DNA from: Allium sativum
Lineage: Eukaryota > Streptophyta > Magnoliopsida > Asparagales > Amaryllidaceae
Direction of reading: 5' to 3'
DNA length: 64,000 nt
Assembly: GCA_030737875.1 (NCBI GenBank)
Contig: CM060918.1
Location: 884,169,903-884,233,902 of the forward strand
Below the pieces are notes generated by a model. That model was not told the DNA's origin. It did no database searches and saw only the letters and a list, made by a program, of their open reading frames with translations. Made by a program: the position numbers and the translations under genes. This document shows positions 44,001 to 54,757 of the stretch, piece by piece (the stretch's first letter is position 1; each line of letters opens with the position of its first letter).

Positions 44001-45513
44001 ATAAATAAATCCTCTCACCAATTATGAGTTGACACCTCAGCACCGTGATTCGCAAAAACCCATTTTTGCCGAACTTTGACCGGCTAATTCACCCCGATCC
44101 ATCCATGATAGCTCCTGAGACCACCACCCAGTCAAAGCCCTTGCCGAGCCGCTTCCACCCATGCCGGACCCGCCACCTCCGGTGGTCACCTGCTGCGCCG
44201 CCAACGTGATGAGCGGAAGTGATTTTCCGGCTTTCATGACCAAATTCCGACGAACTACACACCTAGAGACCACATAACCACCACCCTTGCACTCGTATGA
44301 ACATCTTCTACGATACCCATATCTCCGATTCTCCAATTTCTGTTCAAATCGGAAAAACCCAATTTTGCTCCTAGGGTTTCGAAAACTGAGAGCTTTGACC
44401 GCAATTTCTGGCCACTACAGGCCATGCATGTCGGAACTGAGAGCACCAGTAGCTTCGTGACATCGAGTGCTTCGATTCGACATATAATACGATAGGGTTT
44501 TGAGAGATTTTTATTTTCAAGCTTGAAATTTTGTTTTCTAGGGTTTGGTATTTTCTTTTTGCCATTAACGATGAAATTTGTTGGAGGAAGTATACTTTTA
44601 GTTTTAAATGGGCTGAAAGGTGAAGGAGGGATTTTATTTGCATACTTTAGAGGGCCCAAATATGAGAAACCATAATTATTTGATTACACTGATCTCTTTC
44701 TCACTTTCTCTCGTACGCTCAAACGACAAGTCCGAAAATTCTAAATTTTGGAATCCTACAATAATTCACCATTCCAGATCCAATGGCGCCAGTTCCGTCG
44801 AATTCCGAGACAGTCGCCAAAACAGTTAAATTTCACAGTTAAATAAATTAATAAAATATTCAAATTCAATTAACTGTTTAAATTCAAATTTAACTATTTA
44901 TAAATTCATATTTAAACCAGATTACAATTTAGATAAATTTACAAATTTATTTCCCATATATTTTATACTCCACATTTAATTGTTTTAAATTTTCAAACTT
45001 GAATATCAAATTAAATATAAATAAATAAAATTCCAACATTAACTTAACTTTCAAATTAAATCTCCTTAAAATTCAATCTAAATCAATTTATAACTTAAAT
45101 AAAATTTTATAAATCAAATTCACATATTTTATATTCCCATATATAAAATTATTTAAAATTTAACAAATCCGGAATTCAAATTTTAATCGCAAACGCTTAT
45201 AATTTCTTTATATAAATTCCATAGCGACCTTTCGAAATTTTGATTTAGTCATAACTTGCAATTTATCTGGCGAAATTTCAATTTCTTACATGCTCTGGAA
45301 AGATATGATTAATTCGATTCTAACGTTTTCCAGTTTTACCCAATTCTGATTTAAAATGAATTTTATATATTTTTCCAAAGTTTAAAATCGAATTTTCAAA
45401 CTACCGCGCCATTTCAGGCTCGTAATATAAATAAATATAAATTTAACCAATAGTATACAATATATTTAATTTAAATTTAAATTTTAAATATACAGAAATT
45501 ATGGTTCGTTACA
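41004..45513 (-). repeat. Element D 5' LTR (right copy)
   Basis: 4510 bp, same termini as the left copy. Differs by scattered substitutions, short A/T repeat length changes and the 35-base deletion near 44050. Confidence 0.9.
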
Positions 45514-45518
45514 ACCTT
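45514..45518. repeat. Right target-site duplication of element D (ACCTT)
   Basis: Matches 34010-34014. Confidence 0.85.
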
Positions 45519-46517
45519 CCACAGAAATTTTCCTACCTCTCTCTGGAGCACTGGCCACGAGAGAATTTGCTTGCCCTCCAGAGGTTCCTGCCCTTTGACC
45601 TTGTCCTTGTTTCTTCGGGCAATCCTTAATATGATGTCCGACCTCTCCACAAATGAAGCAAGCATTCTTTCTTTTCCGGCAGTCTTTGGCCAAGTGACCC
45701 TCTCACCCACAACTATGGCACTTCCTCTTATCATTAACCATGTCATTCTTTTCGCCTTTCTTCTGTTGTTTTTGCCCCTTCTTGGGCCACACCTTCTCAT
45801 TTTGCGTTCCTTCCTCAGCCTTTACTTCCTTCTTTTCTCCCATGTTTTCCTCATGCAATAGGGCCATATCAACAAGCTTTTCAAAAGTGGCTCCCATTAG
45901 GATATGGGACATGGCTAACCCATGAATGGGTTCATTTAACCCTTTAGCAAACCGCAAAGCCTTTTTGTGCGGCGTATCCACCAACTCTAACATGAACCTT
46001 GCTAGCTGTTTGAATTTGTTCACATATTCTTTCACCGTCAAGTTTCCTTGTTTGAGTGCTAAGAACATCTCCATCTGCATGCTTTTCTCGACTTGGGAAA
46101 GAAATTTCATTTCAAACCTTTGTCTAAAATCTTCCCAAGTTTCCACCAGACGTCCAACTAGGGTGATTCCCACCAAAATGAGGCTTTGTCCTTTAACAGT
46201 CAAGCGGCTAACTGATTCTTGCTTCAGTCCTCCACTTCAAAGATTACGAATAAGTCCTCGATCTCCTTAAGCCAATTCCGGGCTTCTACGAATGTCTCAT
46301 TCCCAAGGAATGGCTTCCCTCCCATAACACGGAAGTCTTTGCAGATCTTAGCGAAATTATCTGCTCTTAGAGGAGGAGGAGGAGGAACAACGGGTGCAGT
46401 TGGGGGAGGAACATTTCCTTAGCCTTCGGCAGGCGCCATGGCCTCCAGATACCTACGGAACCGTCCGGGTATCGTAACACCCTCTGGGATGTTAGGATTG
46501 CTTTGTTTCTCAGACAT
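45519..46517 (-). pseudogene. Element C Gag
   Basis: Starts at an ATG at 46517 (MSEKQSN), parallel to the element A start. The N-terminus has VTIPGRFRRYLEA and a proline-rich tract, then an in-frame stop after the first 30-odd residues, then the capsid domain (NFAKICKDF, WEDFRQRFEMKFL, EYVNKFKQLARF). Further stops and a frameshift split it near 46200-46260. The first zinc knuckle is cut by a stop (45703-45705); the second is intact (CFICGEVGHHIKDC, about 45600-45655). It then runs towards the protease and is broken off by element D. Compared with element A, all Gag parts are present, so the loss is by point mutation and frameshift. Confidence 0.8.
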
Positions 46518-46682
46518 GCTGAAAAGAAAAAGGAAGAGATTTACACAAAGAAACGAAGGATATTACATATGGCTTTTTGGGGAACGTTTTTCAAAACAAA
46601 CCTTTCTTTTTGAAAATACTTTCTTTTAAAAACTTTTTGAAAAATAATTTTCAGAACATTATCGAATCTGGTAACCTTCAAC
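46518..46682 (-). other. Element C leader between primer site and gag
   Basis: About 165 bases, T/A-rich and similar in layout to the element A leader. Confidence 0.5.
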
Positions 46683-46692
46683 TCTGATACCA
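46683..46692 (-). promoter_or_regulatory. Primer-binding site of element C
   Basis: TGGTATCAGA on the minus strand, continuing GTT where elements A, B and D have GC. Initiator-Met type with mutations at its inner end. Confidence 0.75.
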
Positions 46693-47176
46693 AGTGTGAT
46701 ACCCCACGTCCGTTAATGTCACTCACTAGGGGAATGCATTGAGTTTCGTAAAGCGTTATAGGTAAACAGACACAGAATAATTACAAGACAGATATAAAAT
46801 TTTGCAGCGGAATAAAACAACCTTATTAATCATAAGATACCGTAATCCAAAACAACATTTATCTGAAATATAAAGGCCCATTACGACATAAAAACCACTG
46901 TCTTGTACTTCAAAAATATCAAAGTACATAAAAAAAATAAAATTCCCCAAGAACAAAATATAATCATAGCAACAAGCATAGGAGCTTGAGCCATACATAT
47001 CAGCAGCTCCAGCAAAATAAGCAGAATCACGGTCAAACCTGAGTATTTCCTCTCTTAGAACCTTGGGGGGGGGGGGAATAGAAGAAAGGAGGAGAAACAA
47101 AAAGGGTCAAACATAAAGTCTGGCGAGTCTAGTTATTTTTAGCTAGTAAATAAACAAAAGTAACATGATAGGCATA

Positions 47177-47181
47177 TAAAG
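47177..47181. repeat. Left target-site duplication of element B (TAAAG)
   Basis: Matches 57773-57777. Confidence 0.85.
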
Positions 47182-49703
47182 TGAAACACCCCGCCCTCCA
47201 TTAAGGTCACTCACAAAGGGAATGCCTTACCTTTGGTGGAGGTTTGTAAGTCACAAATAAAACACAAGACAGATATAAACACATACATATAAGCAGCAGA
47301 GAACAACAGACTTTTTATTTCATAAAATACTTGTACATACAAAACACTTCCATAATAGTCACATAACAACTTCCAAAACGTTACATCATCATTTCTGTCT
47401 TGGTTATTAAATAAAGAATCATAAAACATAGTTAAAACAGCATAAATCCCCATTATTGTGTCCAAAAGCCATAGCTAAAGCAAGAGAGTCCAAACCGTAC
47501 ATCTACTATCTTGAAGCTTGCAAAGAGTCTGACTAAGCTGAGTTGTTTCTCCCTGCGGACCTTGGGGGAGGGGGGAACGGAAGAAAAGAAGACGAAAGAA
47601 AATAGGGTCGGACATAAAGCCTGGTAAGTCTAGTGACTCTTCAGTATGAGAATAAGAATAAGGGCATGATAAGTATAAACTGGAAATAGGAGAGTATCAT
47701 AAACTAAGACAAAGCAATTTGAATCGAATATACTATCGCACCCCATACTATATATCTCTGCACCTATTAGTATTGTCTTAACTGGCACCCCATGCAGGAG
47801 GTAAAGTGATCCCCTTTTTCTAAAGATCAGCTCCTACTCGCATAATCATTCGTGTCTTACGGCCTCCAAAGATTTGTAGATACCTATGATGGCCCCACCA
47901 TGGGGTGTATCAAGTCCCATGATGGCGACCCGACATAAAACTGGAAATACATAGGTTATACTACTGGTGCCCCCAGTGCCCTGTTTGTCTGGTCCGAAGT
48001 GTGTGCACGCCCGCACTCCGTTAGAACCCACACTGTTGCACCCACCGCCATCGCTTTTGTCCGCTTACAATCAACCCAGTAATCGTGCCCCACCCTGCCT
48101 AGTTTCAAGGTACCATGATACCTAATTGGGTTACTGCTGAAAAGGGTCCCCGTTACTAGGGTTTTCAAGTCAAACATGTTAAATGGTTAAGTGTCTGTAT
48201 TTACCTAACCCTACCCATCAATTTCATTAACATGTTGAATTGGTTAAGTTTTTTAGTTAACTTAACCCTACCATCCTAACAAACTATCCTTAGCTTTTTA
48301 AAGCACCGACCTCTCACATTAGACAGGTATTGTTATGGTTACTGGATGTGCCGGTCGGTTCCGGGCAGATTTACACCGTAACTCAGTCTAACCTCGGGTC
48401 CTTATTAGGCTCCATGCTTAAGCACCCACATTGAATAGGTATTGTTGTGACTACTGGATAGCCGGGCGGGTCCGGGCAGGTTTACATCACAACTCAATCC
48501 AACCTCGTGTTAAGCATACCCGTATTTTCTAAATTTACATATTTGTCTTTATTACTTAATATATGTAAATATGTCAACAATTAAATGTTGTGGCCCACTT
48601 TCCAAGTTTAACGTTTTTGGTATAAGTATTTATACCATTCAAACGCTGCCAAATTTGGCATGTGACAAACATGCCAATTTCATATATTTTTACCAATTTA
48701 TGTCAAGTTTTACCAATATTCCCAACGTTACCCCGATTAAATATTAGGCTAACAATCTTAGCCTAATTTTCGTTCGCATGGTTTTTAACATATAATATTA
48801 GGCTAAAAACTTAGCCTAATTTAGCGCACACAAAATTGGCATAAGGGAATTTATACACATAAACATGACATAGGTGTAAACTTGGCATTTTTGGCATAGT
48901 CAATATAAACATCATGGGTGTAAACTTGCAACATAGACTAATCATCATACATGTGAATTTACAACATAGCCTAAATCAACTTTCATATATGTGAACTTGC
49001 ATTGAAATAGGGATCTAACCAAATAGGTGTCACATAAATTAGCATATGATTACGCCTAAACATGTTTTGGATCTAGGCATAACATCGAACATAACTAGCA
49101 TATGACACAAATATGACATTTTCATAAGTTTGTATAATTTTATGACAAGGGTGTGAACTAGATCCAATCATATATCTAATCACAACATGAAACATGTATT
49201 AAGGTGGATCTTGGCATGGATCCAATTAACTTGCAACTTTCTTACAAACATACTAGCATGTATGTGAACATAATCGTTTAGGCATAAAGGTTCTAGTATA
49301 TATACATGAAATCTTAATCACATACAACCTATATAATCACATAAACATATAGGTGTCGATTACAACATGAACTATACAACTTGCATGTGATTCTACATGT
49401 ACAATAGGATCAATATCAACTCAACTACACCACAAACATCACAATACCACAATCATTTCAATACATAGATGTGAATTAACATCGTTGTTACATAATAACA
49501 CAATTCCATTTCCATTTTACATCGAATCAAATCCTAACTTTTATTCACATCGGAAAAATCACTATACTTACAACAAACGACGGTCTTGTTTTCTGAGTTC
49601 TGAATTTGATATGCTTTCCTTTGGGTAGACTAACGTTGATTTGATTATTGTTTTAACTTTAATTTGGCTCGTCTCTAAGCTTTTCTACAAGTGGAGGCCC
49701 CTC

Positions 49704-49724
49704 TCAATTTTCTACCGACAGCAT
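49704..49724 (-). other. Six-codon ORF downstream of element B TATA box
   Basis: GCCGCCATG context, ATG to TGA in six codons, about 50 bases after the TATA box. The right LTR keeps it at 57237-57257. Element A has a six-codon frame at the same place with a different sequence. Confidence 0.35.
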
Positions 49725-49944
49725 GGCGGCTCCGTCTCTAATTTCTTATGTGAATTTAGGTTGGAGTCTTAGGTTGTATTTATAGAATTTCAGATTGATT
49801 TGAGCCGTCAGATGATCATAGATGAATCTAGACCATTCACTTCGAAAGGAGCCAACCAAAATGCGACATGTCAGCCCTAGTGACACAGCCAAGCCTCAGA
49901 AATCGACCAGAACCCGACCAGGCCAGCCAGGGCCAAACCAGGTC

Positions 49945-50005
49945 TACTGGGCAGGTCGACCCCCAGGTCGACCCTATGGTCGACTTGGTCACCCAGGTCG
50001 ACCCC
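49945..50005. repeat. GTCGAC-rich module of element B, left LTR
   Basis: Four GTCGAC copies in CAGGTCGACCCC-like units. The right LTR has only two (57475-57492), so the array has expanded or contracted since insertion. Confidence 0.75.
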
Positions 50006-50293
50006 CAGGTGACCTGGTGCCTGGGCGGAAATTCTCCCGCCCAGCCCAGTTTGGGTCTGAATTCGAAATTTGAACCAATTTTTGAACTGTTTGAATTTTA
50101 ATTTGAATTCTAAAACTTCCGGAGGTCATAATTCCTTCATACGGAGTCCGATTCCTGCAAACTCGGACTCTATCTCAAGAAAAATTTCGAGATGAACGCA
50201 ATGGCTTAACCTGTTTCCCTTATTTTTTTCATTAAGAATTAATTGTACTTTAATTTGTCAATTTACAGTTAACAGAAAATTCGGGGTGTTACA

Positions 50294-50306
50294 TTCTCCC
50301 CTCCTT
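50294..50306 (-). promoter_or_regulatory. Polypurine tract of element B
   Basis: AAGGAGGGGAGAA on the minus strand; the GATTTCG / CGAAATC hairpin follows at 50311-50328. Confidence 0.82.
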
Positions 50307-50328
50307 AAAGGATTTCGTCCCCGAAATC

Positions 50329-50843
50329 TTCAAGTCTAGGAGAACGTAAGTCCTAACATCCAATCGTCCATCTACTCAACCATCAAACACAGGCGTCCAT
50401 TGTCCTTAAAAGACTTCTAATGCTTCATGATCATATGCAGTGTGTGTACATGTCCTTATCTAATGCAAAATCAGGCGGTCTACTGATTCAATTGACCTCC
50501 TTAATGCAAATCATGTAAGTGCCATGAATCCATTATGTATGCAAATTTTTCCTACTCATAATTCTACATAAGTGCGCAACCATTCATATAAATGCGACGT
50601 CCATATGACAACATATCAATTTCAACCACATACAAATATGAATACATATATGCATATGCAATATGAAGTGACTGAGCCGATCTAAAACCTAGGTTGTGTG
50701 TGTATATGCATCCACGAGAAACCACTAGCAACCACTTGCAACCATTAACCATAATATGTTTTAAATACATGTTTACATCCAAAGGGACCCAAAAAGAATG
50801 ATTCAAGCACAACTTAAGGAAAAAGAGAGATCAAAGATATACC
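50329..50843 (-). other. Element B 3' untranslated region
   Basis: About 515 non-coding bases with the shared block at 50471-50505 and GTGACTGAGCCGATCT at 50668-50683. The 82-codon frame on the minus strand here has no support. Confidence 0.55.
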
Positions 50844-52859
50844 CTAAAAAAGAAAAGGGTAAGCCGCGCGTATTCTGTCCTCAGTTTCCCATGTCGCGTC
50901 TTCCCCGACATCGCTCCACTGAACTTTGACGAGCTTGACTTCGCGGTTGCGTAGCTTTTTCACTTCAGTTCCTACAATTCGATTTGGAACTCTCCTCACA
51001 GTTGCTTCGCGTTCCACTTCGGCTTCTTCTAGAATGCTTGGCTCGACCACTTCCGCAGATTCATGTAGACATTTTCGGAGATGAGAAACGTGAAAGAAGT
51101 TGTGAATTCCGGCCAATCTTTCAGGCAGCTCTACTTTGTAAGCCATTTTCCCAATCTTCTCGATGATAGGGAACGGTCCTACAAACCTTGGTGCTAGTTT
51201 TCCTGCGGATCCAAAGCGAACGACGTTCCTTAAAGGGGATACCTTAAGGAAAACCCTATCCCCAACCTCAAACTCAAGGTCGGTCCTTCTATTGTCGCCG
51301 TAGGATTTCTGTTTGTCTTGGGCTGTCTTTATTCTCCTTCGTATCAAGTCCACTTTCTCTGAAGCCTCTCAAATCGTGTCCGGCCCAAGTATAAGTTTGT
51401 CAGTAGACTCCCACCAATAAGTTGGTGATCGGCACGGTCTTCCATACAAAGCTTCGAAGGGCGCCATACCGATGGTGGCTTGATAGCTGTTGTTGTAGGC
51501 GAATTCCACTAGAGGAAGATGAACCTCCCAAGTCCCTCCAAAGCCAAGAACGCATAGTCTCAAAAGATCTTCCAATACTCTATTCACACTTTCTGTCTGG
51601 CCATCAGTTTGGGGGTGATAGGCCATGCTCAAACATAACTGTGTGCCTACAGCTTCTTGCAGGCTTCGCCAAAATTCGCTCGTAAAGATGGGATCTCTGT
51701 CACTCACTATGCTGGAGGGTATTCCATGGAGTCGAACTATTTCCTTGAGATAAAGAGAAGCTAGAGACGATGCAGTCCTTCTACTCTTGATAGGTATAAA
51801 GTGGGAGCTTTTAATGAGCCTGTCCACTATTACCCAAATGTTAGTATTGCCCCTTCTTGACCTAGGCAACCCGTCAATGAAGTCCATTGAAATGCTATCC
51901 CACTTCCATTGCGGGACGTTTAGAGGATGAAGCAGTCCTCCAGGCTTCTTTTGTTCTGCCTTGACCTGTTGGCATGTCATGCACTTAGAAACGAAATCTG
52001 TCACGTCCTTCTTCATGCCGCTCCAATAGAAAACTCTCTTTACGTCCTCGTACATCTTGTCCCCGCCTGGGTGTATTGTCATCTTGGAATGATGTGCTTC
52101 CTTGGGAACCTTCTTTACCAAATCCCTTGCTTGTGGGACGCATACTCTTCCATCTCGCCTCAGCCGGCCCTTATCATCGATGGAGTACCTATTGAGGCGA
52201 CTGGAAGTTTCACCCCTAATTAGCTTATCAATCACACCCACAAGCTGAGGGTCTTCACGTTGTGCGGCCCCTATTGAGTCTAAAAGAGTGTGTCGTACTT
52301 CTATGGATGCCAATAAACCAAGTATAAAATCTGAGGAAGGCCTAAAGACGAAACTGGCTATATACTTCAAGCTTTGCCATTCTACAAAGAGTGGGCTTAA
52401 GGTCGGCTTCTTTCGGCTCAATGTGTCTGCTACTACGTTGCCTTTGCCGGGAGTATAGGAAATTTCAAAATCATACGAGGCAAGGAATTCCATCCATCTT
52501 TGCTGCCTTAAGTTAAGATCTTTCTACGAGAAAAGGTATTTCAATGATTTATGGTCAGTATATAATTCGAACTTCTCACCTAGGAGATAATGGCGCCAAG
52601 ACTTAAGTGCAAAGACGATGGCGGCCAACTCAAGATCGTGGGTTGGGTAGTTCTTTTCATGCACTTTCAATTGTCTTCCACCATAAGCTACTACCCTCCC
52701 TTCTTGCATCAGAACAGAGCCTAGTCCCGCACCCCAAGCATCCATATATACTGTGAACATCTTGCTTCCATCAGGAAAAGTTAGAACTGGGGCTGTTGTG
52801 AGAGCCCTTTTTAGGCGTTGGAAGGCAATATCATAGTCTAAATCCCAAGCGAATGGCAT
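50844..52859 (-). pseudogene. Element B RNase H, integrase and chromodomain
   Basis: One frame interrupted by two stops. RNase H is at 52524-52859 ([28 protein letters not shown]). A TAG at 52524-52526 replaces the Gln codon of LFSQKD. Integrase (52493-51369) has the zinc-binding HH...H...[21 protein letters not shown] and the HPQTDGQTE motif, so the DDE triad is present. A TGA at 51369-51371 stands where element A has Arg. The last part (51353-50844) carries FHVSHLRKC and the chromodomain VKLVKVQWSDVGEDATWETE ending YPFLF. It lacks the integrase/chromodomain frameshift of element A. Confidence 0.88.
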
Positions 52860-52933
52860 ATTCTTCTTTGTTAGCCTTGTGAGTGAAGCTGAGATTTTTG
52901 CGAAATCCCTAAAGAACTTTCAGTAAAAACCTG

Positions 52934-54237
52934 CTAGCCCAAGGAAGCTTCGGACTTCGGTTGCATTCCTTGGTGTCTTCCAATCTTGCACTGCCACACT
53001 TTCGCGGGGACCATCGCTAACCCTTCTTTGGACACTATATGTCCAAGAAATCTTACTTCTTCTCTCCAAAAGTGGCATTTGGAGAATTTGGCTTTTAGCT
53101 GATGAACTCGAAGAGTTTCCATGATCTCTTTCAGATGCTGAGCATGTTCTTCCTCATTCTTTGAGAAGATCAAAATATCGTCTACGAAAACCACCATGAA
53201 TTTATTAAGGAATTCTCTAAACACCCTGCTCATTAGGTCAACAAAATTAGCTGGTGCGTTGTCAAGCCGAAAGGCATGACAAGCCACTCATAGAAACCGT
53301 CTGGGGTTCTGAACGCCGTTTTATCAATACTATCTTCAGCTACTCTTAGCTGATGGAACCCAGTAGCTAGATCAAGTTAAGAGAAGACCGACGCACCTAC
53401 AAGTTGATCAAACAAATCGTCTATTCTGGGAAGCGGGTCTCTATTCTTTTTAGTCAGCTTGTTTAGCTCCCTATAGTCCACAAAAAGACGTAGTGAACCG
53501 TCTGCTTTGGTGGCGAACACCACTGAAGCACCCCATTCCGAGATACTTCTCCTTATAAACCACTTCTCGAGAAGCTCCTTAACTTGTTTACTGAGCTCCT
53601 TTCTCTCCTTTAGAGCCATACGTCTGACAGGCAGAGCTACAGGCTTTGCATTATCAACAAGATATATGTGGAATTCTATTTCCCGCTTCGGAGGTAAGCC
53701 TTTCACCTCTTCAAAGACATCCGGATATTCCCAGACCACTCTAACCGACTGCAAATTCTGAATAGAAGCATCAAGCGACTCTAGATAACTAAGCATAACC
53801 GCATTCAAGGGATTATAAGAAATTTCTAGAGTGTTACCGAGCCGAGTCAAGAGCCTAACCACTCTTTTCTCACAATCAAGAATGGCACCGTTACTGGATA
53901 ACCAGTCCATGCCTAAGAACAATCCATATCCTGAGAAGCCCAAAACAAATGCACTACATCTAAATTCAACACTTAGAATAGAGATTTTCAAATTCAAGCA
54001 AACCATCAACAAATAAGCCGAACCTCCAATTGGATTTGAAACAACCAAGGGATCTTCTACCATACTAGTGTCTAGGTGCAGAAATTCTACTAAAGCAGAT
54101 GAAATAAAGGAATGTGATGCACCAGAATCAAAGAGAGTGCGAACTAAATGATCATACAGATAAACTAAGCTTTCTACAGAAATATTTCTACCTAAGGTTC
54201 TCAAGATAGGATTGAGAAGATAAGCAAGATAAAACAA
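52934..54237 (-). pseudogene. Element B protease and reverse transcriptase
   Basis: Protease (from about 54190) keeps DSGASHSF and LGMDWL. Reverse transcriptase motifs [14 protein letters not shown] and [11 protein letters not shown] are present. A TAA at 53377-53379 replaces a Gln codon in FSQLDL. One base is missing near 53263, shifting the frame between the Asp motif and the DD box, and another indel lies near 53000. A TGA at 52920-52922 then precedes the RNase H frame. The polymerase active-site residues are readable, but no continuous protein could be made. Confidence 0.85.
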
Positions 54238-54574
54238 AGCATCTAGAAGAAGAAGTTAAAGATGTACCCCCAGAAGGTCCTGCTTGCGGGCCTTGCCCTT
54301 GCTTATTAGGGCAGTTCTTGCGGATATGTCCAGTATCACCACACCGAAAGCAAGCTCCTCTCTTCCTCTTCTTATTTCTACAATCCTGGACTATATGCCA
54401 AACAATGCCACAGAAATAACATTTCCTTTTCTCACGTGTCTTGTTATTATTGTTGTGGTCCTTTCCTCCTTGACTATTATCCTTCTTCTTGTTCTGCGAT
54501 TCTTCCGCTTGCTGTTTCTCGTAGAGGAGGAGGAGTAAAAGCGTCTGCAACTGGGGAGTAAGGTCCCCAGACAT
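54188..54574 (-). pseudogene. Element B Gag lacking the capsid domain
   Basis: The ATG at 54574 (MSGDLTPQ) sits at the usual distance from the primer site, yet within about 45 codons the frame reaches the zinc knuckles. The first reads CYFCGIVWHIVQDC; in element A the residue before the knuckle His is Gly, here Trp. The second, CFRCGDTGHIRKNC, is intact. The entire capsid region of about 220 codons seen in element A is absent. An N-rich stretch (NNNNKT) precedes the knuckles. The frame ends at 54188, out of frame with the protease. Confidence 0.8.
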
Positions 54575-54743
54575 GCTGAAACGAAAATGAAAGTACTCAA
54601 GACAAAGGATCGAGAGATAGTGCATATGGCTTTGGGAAATTATGCCTTTTTTTAAAAACAAAACTTTTTCATGAAAAAGATGCTTCTTTAAACTTCTTTT
54701 TAAAAATAGTTTCAAAAACTTTTATCTAGTCTGGTAAATCTAT

Positions 54744-54755
54744 GCTCTGATACCA
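54744..54755 (-). promoter_or_regulatory. Primer-binding site of element B
   Basis: TGGTATCAGAGC on the minus strand, two bases inside the 5' LTR. Confidence 0.88.
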
Positions 54756-54757
54756 AG

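Larger units (their letters stand above)
34015..45513 (-). mobile_element. Element D: non-coding, LARD-like LTR retrotransposon
   Basis: LTRs 34015-38551 (4537 bp) and 41004-45513 (4510 bp) flank a 2452-bp internal region. Sense termini are TGTAACGAACC and GAGTCGTTACA, the TSD is ACCTT, and both a primer-binding site (40990-41001) and a polypurine tract (38552-38564) are intact. No Gag or Pol homology is visible. Long LTRs with a non-coding interior fit the large retrotransposon derivative class. The two LTRs are very similar by eye apart from a 35-bp indel, so insertion was fairly recent. Its primer site and polypurine tract match element A, so A/B-type proteins could have mobilised it. Confidence 0.88.
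47182..50293 (-). repeat. Element B 3' LTR (left copy)
   Basis: 3112 bp, TGAAACACCCC to GGGGTGTTACA. TATA box at 49776-49785 (sense CTATAAATAC), a short ORF at 49704-49724 and a GTCGAC-rich module (49945-50005) with more units than the other LTR copy. Confidence 0.9.
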
